In this document: positions 61,286-64,000 of the stretch, one piece after another
Layout of the letters: the number at the start of each line of letters is the position of its first letter
Position numbering within the stretch: position 1 is the stretch's first letter
Source: Flavobacteriales bacterium
Lineage (GTDB): Bacteria > Bacteroidota > Bacteroidia > Flavobacteriales_E > Vicingaceae
Direction of reading: 5' to 3'
Length of the DNA stretch: 64,000 bases
NCBI GenBank assembly: GCA_015075325.1
Contig: JABTUP010000007.1
Coordinates: forward strand, 62,001-126,000
Position numbers and translations under genes: made by a program
The notes under the pieces: generated by a model
What the model saw: only the letters and a program-made list of their open reading frames with translations
Told to the model about the DNA's origin: nothing
Database searches by the model: none

Positions 61286-62188
61286 ATGAATAAGACATCA
61301 AAAATAGCATTAACAGCACTAGTTGCTTTTCCTTTAGTATTTTTAACTTCATGTGGTGGCGATGAACCAGTAGATGAAATCAATGAAGATATCATTGAAG
61401 AAGTTATTGAAGAAGTAAAAAACGAAAGTTATTATCAAATTCCATCTCCTGATGAAATGTTTGGTTTTATCAAAGAAAGTGGTTTAAAATACAATAAAAG
61501 TGCTTTAAATCCAATTCAAAATGTTAGTTCATATACCGACCCAAAACAACAAGCATTGAACTTCGGTATTTATTCTGCTGATTTAGCTTATACAGCTGCT
61601 TTCGAAGAATATCAAGAATCAATTAAATATTTTGGAAGCATACAAAAATTGGCTGACCAAATTGGTTTATCTTCAGCTTTTGATAAAATGTTGATTGAGA
61701 GAGTTCAAAACAACTTAAACAATGCAGATTCATTAGTTTCTATTACAAATACTTCCTATTTCTCTGTAGTAGATTATTTAGAGCAAAACGAACAAGGTGG
61801 TAAATTGGGGTTAATAGCTTCTGCTGGTTGGTTAGAAACAGTATATATTGTTTCTAATACTGCAAAATATGGCAAAGATAAAGCAGCAATTGAGCGTTTA
61901 GCTGACCAAAAACTTACCTTGGATAACTTATTAGCATATTTAGAAAAATATGCAGAAAGTGATGCCGATGTTAAAGAAGTACACGGTTGGTTTAAAGAAT
62001 TGGAAGCAACTTTTGCAGGTTTAGAAGAAAAATCAACTGGCTCAGGTATTACATTAAAGAAAAAAGAAGGAGCTAAAAAAATGGTGTTAGGTGGTGGAGA
62101 AACTATTGGAATATCAGAAGCTCAATTCAATGCTATTAAAGATAAAATATCAGAAATTAGAAATAACATTGTAAAAGTTCAAGCTTAA
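61286..62188 (+). CDS. Lipoprotein of unknown function
   Basis: 300 residues with lipobox FLTSC (Cys23) and an acidic linker after it (about 28-50, rich in E and D). The rest is strongly helical, with repeated leucine/alanine-rich segments such as YTDPKQQALNFGIYSADLAY and a C-terminal positively charged patch. No enzymatic motif is seen. A conserved helical lipoprotein family in Bacteroidota is plausible but I cannot name it. It forms a pair with the secreted gene 36 bp downstream under one clear promoter. Confidence 0.65.
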   Translation: MNKTSKIALTALVAFPLVFLTSCGGDEPVDEINEDIIEEVIEEVKNESYYQIPSPDEMFGFIKESGLKYNKSALNPIQNVSSYTDPKQQALNFGIYSADLAYTAAFEEYQESIKYFGSIQKLADQIGLSSAFDKMLIERVQNNLNNADSLVSITNTSYFSVVDYLEQNEQGGKLGLIASAGWLETVYIVSNTAKYGKDKAAIERLADQKLTLDNLLAYLEKYAESDADVKEVHGWFKELEATFAGLEEKSTGSGITLKKKEGAKKMVLGGGETIGISEAQFNAIKDKISEIRNNIVKVQA

Positions 62189-62224
62189 TAAAAATAAGTT
62201 TTAGAAAAAAATAAATAAACAAAA

Positions 62225-62869
62225 ATGAAAGGTTTCACAAAAATATATTTAGTTGCAATATCAATTTTAATATTGCCAGTAGTTGCTAAAGCTCAATATT
62301 GTAATTATTTCCACACTAGTTATTGTACTCCTTCAGAAGATGAAATGTACAAACCTAATGGGCAGTCTAAAAGTGCTTTATTTAGTAAAGGACAAACTTC
62401 TGAACTAAGTGTTATTGTTTATAAAGGACAGGATTATAGATTTTCACTTTGTATGGATGAAAACTTGGGTTCGCAAATCACTTTTAAAGTGTACGAAACA
62501 AAAAAAGTTAAAGTAGAGAAAGTTGTAGAAAGCAAAGTAATGGAAGATATTTATGATGAAGATGGAAATCCAACAGGAGAACAAAAAGAAGTAGTTACAA
62601 AAGAAACAAAAGTTGTAGAAGAATCGAGAAAAGAATTGTTGTACGATAATTCTGCTGATAACTATGCTACAGAATTAGAATTTACCGTAGAAACTACACG
62701 TCGATTAACATTAGAAATATCAATTCCTGATGCTGGTGGTTCGGGAAAAGCAAAAGGTGTTTCACAAGGAAAAGGTAAATTAATGAAATCGAGCGAAATG
62801 GGTTGTGTTGGAATTTTAATTGAACACATGACAACTCCTAAACAAGGGTTTTACGGAACAGGTTTTTAA
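62225..62869 (+). CDS. Secreted protein of unknown function
   Basis: 214 residues with a signal peptide (cleavage near KAQ, about 23). The mature start has YCNYFHTSYCTPSEDEMY, with a Cys pair likely in disulfide. The central region (about 98-140) is a lysine/glutamate/valine-rich hairpin with YDEDGNPTGEQKE, a calcium-loop-like turn. Beta strands flank it. No known domain is recognised. It follows the lipoprotein gene, and a terminator follows it, so the pair forms a complete unit. Confidence 0.65.
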   Translation: MKGFTKIYLVAISILILPVVAKAQYCNYFHTSYCTPSEDEMYKPNGQSKSALFSKGQTSELSVIVYKGQDYRFSLCMDENLGSQITFKVYETKKVKVEKVVESKVMEDIYDEDGNPTGEQKEVVTKETKVVEESRKELLYDNSADNYATELEFTVETTRRLTLEISIPDAGGSGKAKGVSQGKGKLMKSSEMGCVGILIEHMTTPKQGFYGTGF

Positions 62870-62891
62870 TCGACCAAATAATATTAATTTA

Positions 62892-62916
62892 GCCTCGCAA
62901 TTTGCGGGGCTTTTTA
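62892..62916 (+). terminator. Terminator after the secreted-protein gene
   Basis: GCCTCGCA (62892-62899) pairs with TGCGGGGC (62903-62910), one G-U pair, followed by five T. Confidence 0.85.
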
Positions 62917-62934
62917 ATTTTAATAAACACATTA

Positions 62935-63918
62935 ATGCAACATTTAAAACAACTCATATCTACATCAAAAGGTATTGTAATTACCACACACAAATCTCCT
63001 GATGGTGATGCAATTGGCTCTTCGCTAGGTTTATACAACTTTTTAAAACAATTTAATGCGAATGTGTCAGTTGTTGTACCCGATGCTTTTCCCGATTTTT
63101 TAAATTGGATGCCATTGAGTAATGAGATTATATATTACGATACTGCAACCGAAAAAGCGAAAGAATTGATTTCAAAAAGTGATTTGATTTTTTCGTTAGA
63201 CTACAATGCATTAAATAGAATAGGAGAGATGGGCGAGTTTATTAGTACAACCAATTCATTTAAAGTGGTTATCGACCATCATCAAAATCCACAACCTTTT
63301 GCCGACCATTATTTTGTAGATACAAATTGCTGTTCAACCGCCCAACTGATTTACGAATTTATCGAAGAGTTAGGTGAACTTGACAAAATGAATAAAGCCA
63401 TTGCAGAATGTTTGTATTGTGGAATAATGACAGATACTGGCTCATTCCGTTATCCATCTACAACCGCTCGAACTCACGAAATAATAGCAGCATTTCTAAA
63501 ATTAGGTGCCGATGGTTCAAAAATTCATCAAGAGGTTTATGATACTTACTCCGAACAACGATTACGTTTGCTAGGCTTTGCGTTAACCAATAAAATGAAA
63601 GTGTTTAAAGAAATTGGAGCAGCATATATCTCACTTTCTCAAGAAGAATTAAAACATTTTAACTTTAAGAAAGGAGATACTGAAGGGTTGGTAAATTTTC
63701 CACTTTCCATAAATGGAATAAAGTTTTCAGCATTAATTACCGAAAAAGAAAATGAAATTTCGTTATCGTTTCGATCAAAAGATGATGTGTACGTTAACGA
63801 GTTTGCAAATAAACACTTTAACGGTGGAGGACACATTTATGCAGCTGGGGGCAGAACTACTATTTCGTTAAGCGAAACCATTGAAAAACTTGAATCACTT
63901 TTAAAAGAAATTCATTAG
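62935..63918 (+). CDS. nrnA: DHH-family oligoribonuclease/pAp phosphatase (NrnA-like)
   Basis: 327 residues from ATG 62935; a longer frame upstream would cross the terminator. The DHH domain has HKSPDGDAIGSSLGLYNFL and the DHH motif in VIDHHQNP; the DHHA1 half ends with the substrate-binding GGGHIYAAGGRT. Members degrade nanoRNA and/or 3'-phosphoadenosine-5'-phosphate with manganese. It is 2 bp before the next lipoprotein gene and likely co-transcribed with it. Confidence 0.92.
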   Translation: MQHLKQLISTSKGIVITTHKSPDGDAIGSSLGLYNFLKQFNANVSVVVPDAFPDFLNWMPLSNEIIYYDTATEKAKELISKSDLIFSLDYNALNRIGEMGEFISTTNSFKVVIDHHQNPQPFADHYFVDTNCCSTAQLIYEFIEELGELDKMNKAIAECLYCGIMTDTGSFRYPSTTARTHEIIAAFLKLGADGSKIHQEVYDTYSEQRLRLLGFALTNKMKVFKEIGAAYISLSQEELKHFNFKKGDTEGLVNFPLSINGIKFSALITEKENEISLSFRSKDDVYVNEFANKHFNGGGHIYAAGGRTTISLSETIEKLESLLKEIH

Positions 63919-63920
63919 CA

Positions 63921-64000
63921 ATGCGAATATTAGTTGGTGTTATCGTTTTATTTGGTTGTATTTCTTGTGGTAATTCTGGCAATGAACAGACAGAAATGAA
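63921..64000 (+). CDS. Start of a lipoprotein gene (partial)
   Basis: The first 26 codons run off the right edge: MRILVGVIVLFGCISCGNSG with a lipobox (ISC, Cys16). Only the signal is visible. In related genomes, as I recall, an FKBP-type peptidyl-prolyl isomerase lipoprotein (GldI) often follows this DHH gene, but nothing here confirms that. Confidence 0.6.
   Translation, partial: MRILVGVIVLFGCISCGNSGNEQTEM

Noticed and set aside
1-64000. CRISPR array or classical defence island
   Set aside because: No regularly spaced repeats, cas genes, restriction-modification or toxin-antitoxin pairs were recognised on reading both strands.

Overview
The window looks like chromosomal DNA of a low-GC Gram-negative Bacteroidota, most like the flavobacterial branch. 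Four signs support this. Several start regions carry the phylum-specific sigma-A -7 box TAnnTTTG and no clear Shine-Dalgarno sequence. Two secreted proteins end in type IX secretion (T9SS) sorting domains. PorT and a PorE-like protein are encoded. A menaquinone pathway is present (MqnE, UbiE/MenG). Nearly all of it reads as ordinary housekeeping and envelope genes; one island is clearly accessory.

Layout. 1-9.9 kb: end of ornithine aminotransferase, a Gre-like protein, a PorE-like OmpA/TPR/propeller protein with a TPR partner, PrmC, an HD phosphohydrolase, tRNA-Gly and tRNA-Leu with their own promoter and terminator, a four-helix-bundle protein, an FAD dehydrogenase, PorT and UbiE. 9.9-14 kb: heptose-7-P kinase, an aspartate aminotransferase-like enzyme, BirA and two small proteins. 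14-20.6 kb: a tight five-gene envelope operon (degenerate transglycosylase with LysM, two SGNH hydrolases, HAD phosphatase, MBOAT acyltransferase). Three of its junctions overlap by exactly 11 bp. 20.7-27 kb: a large propeller histidine kinase, SUI1, a lipid kinase and an LtaS-like sulfatase, the last two translationally coupled.

27.1-37.5 kb is the accessory island: a heavy-metal RND efflux set (czcA-B-C-like) with its own two-component system. It is bounded on the left by a decayed 3' fragment of a group II intron and on the right by an apparently full-length copy in the same orientation, so a direct repeat of about 0.25-0.3 kb flanks the cassette. A large imperfect inverted repeat lies between the response regulator and the intron.

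37.5-64 kb: a small secreted protein, PanB, a lipoprotein, DnaK, DUF3820, an M4 metallopeptidase and an adhesin-like protein (both T9SS substrates), MqnE-GDPD-YceI, YggS, an S41 peptidase, the serC-serA-DUF1015 operon, a glycosyltransferase, RecR, a Na+/solute symporter, a lipoprotein plus secreted-protein pair of unknown function, an NrnA-like phosphoesterase and the start of another lipoprotein.

The most unusual parts are the overlapping envelope-acylation operon, whose first product lacks the transglycosylase catalytic Glu and whose second may start at ATT; the intron-bracketed metal cassette; the LtaS-lipid kinase pair in a Gram-negative; and the DUF1015 protein, with a DGHHR motif, inside the serine operon. 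No CRISPR array, rRNA operon, prophage or known defence system was seen. All functions come from motif recognition; no database search was run.
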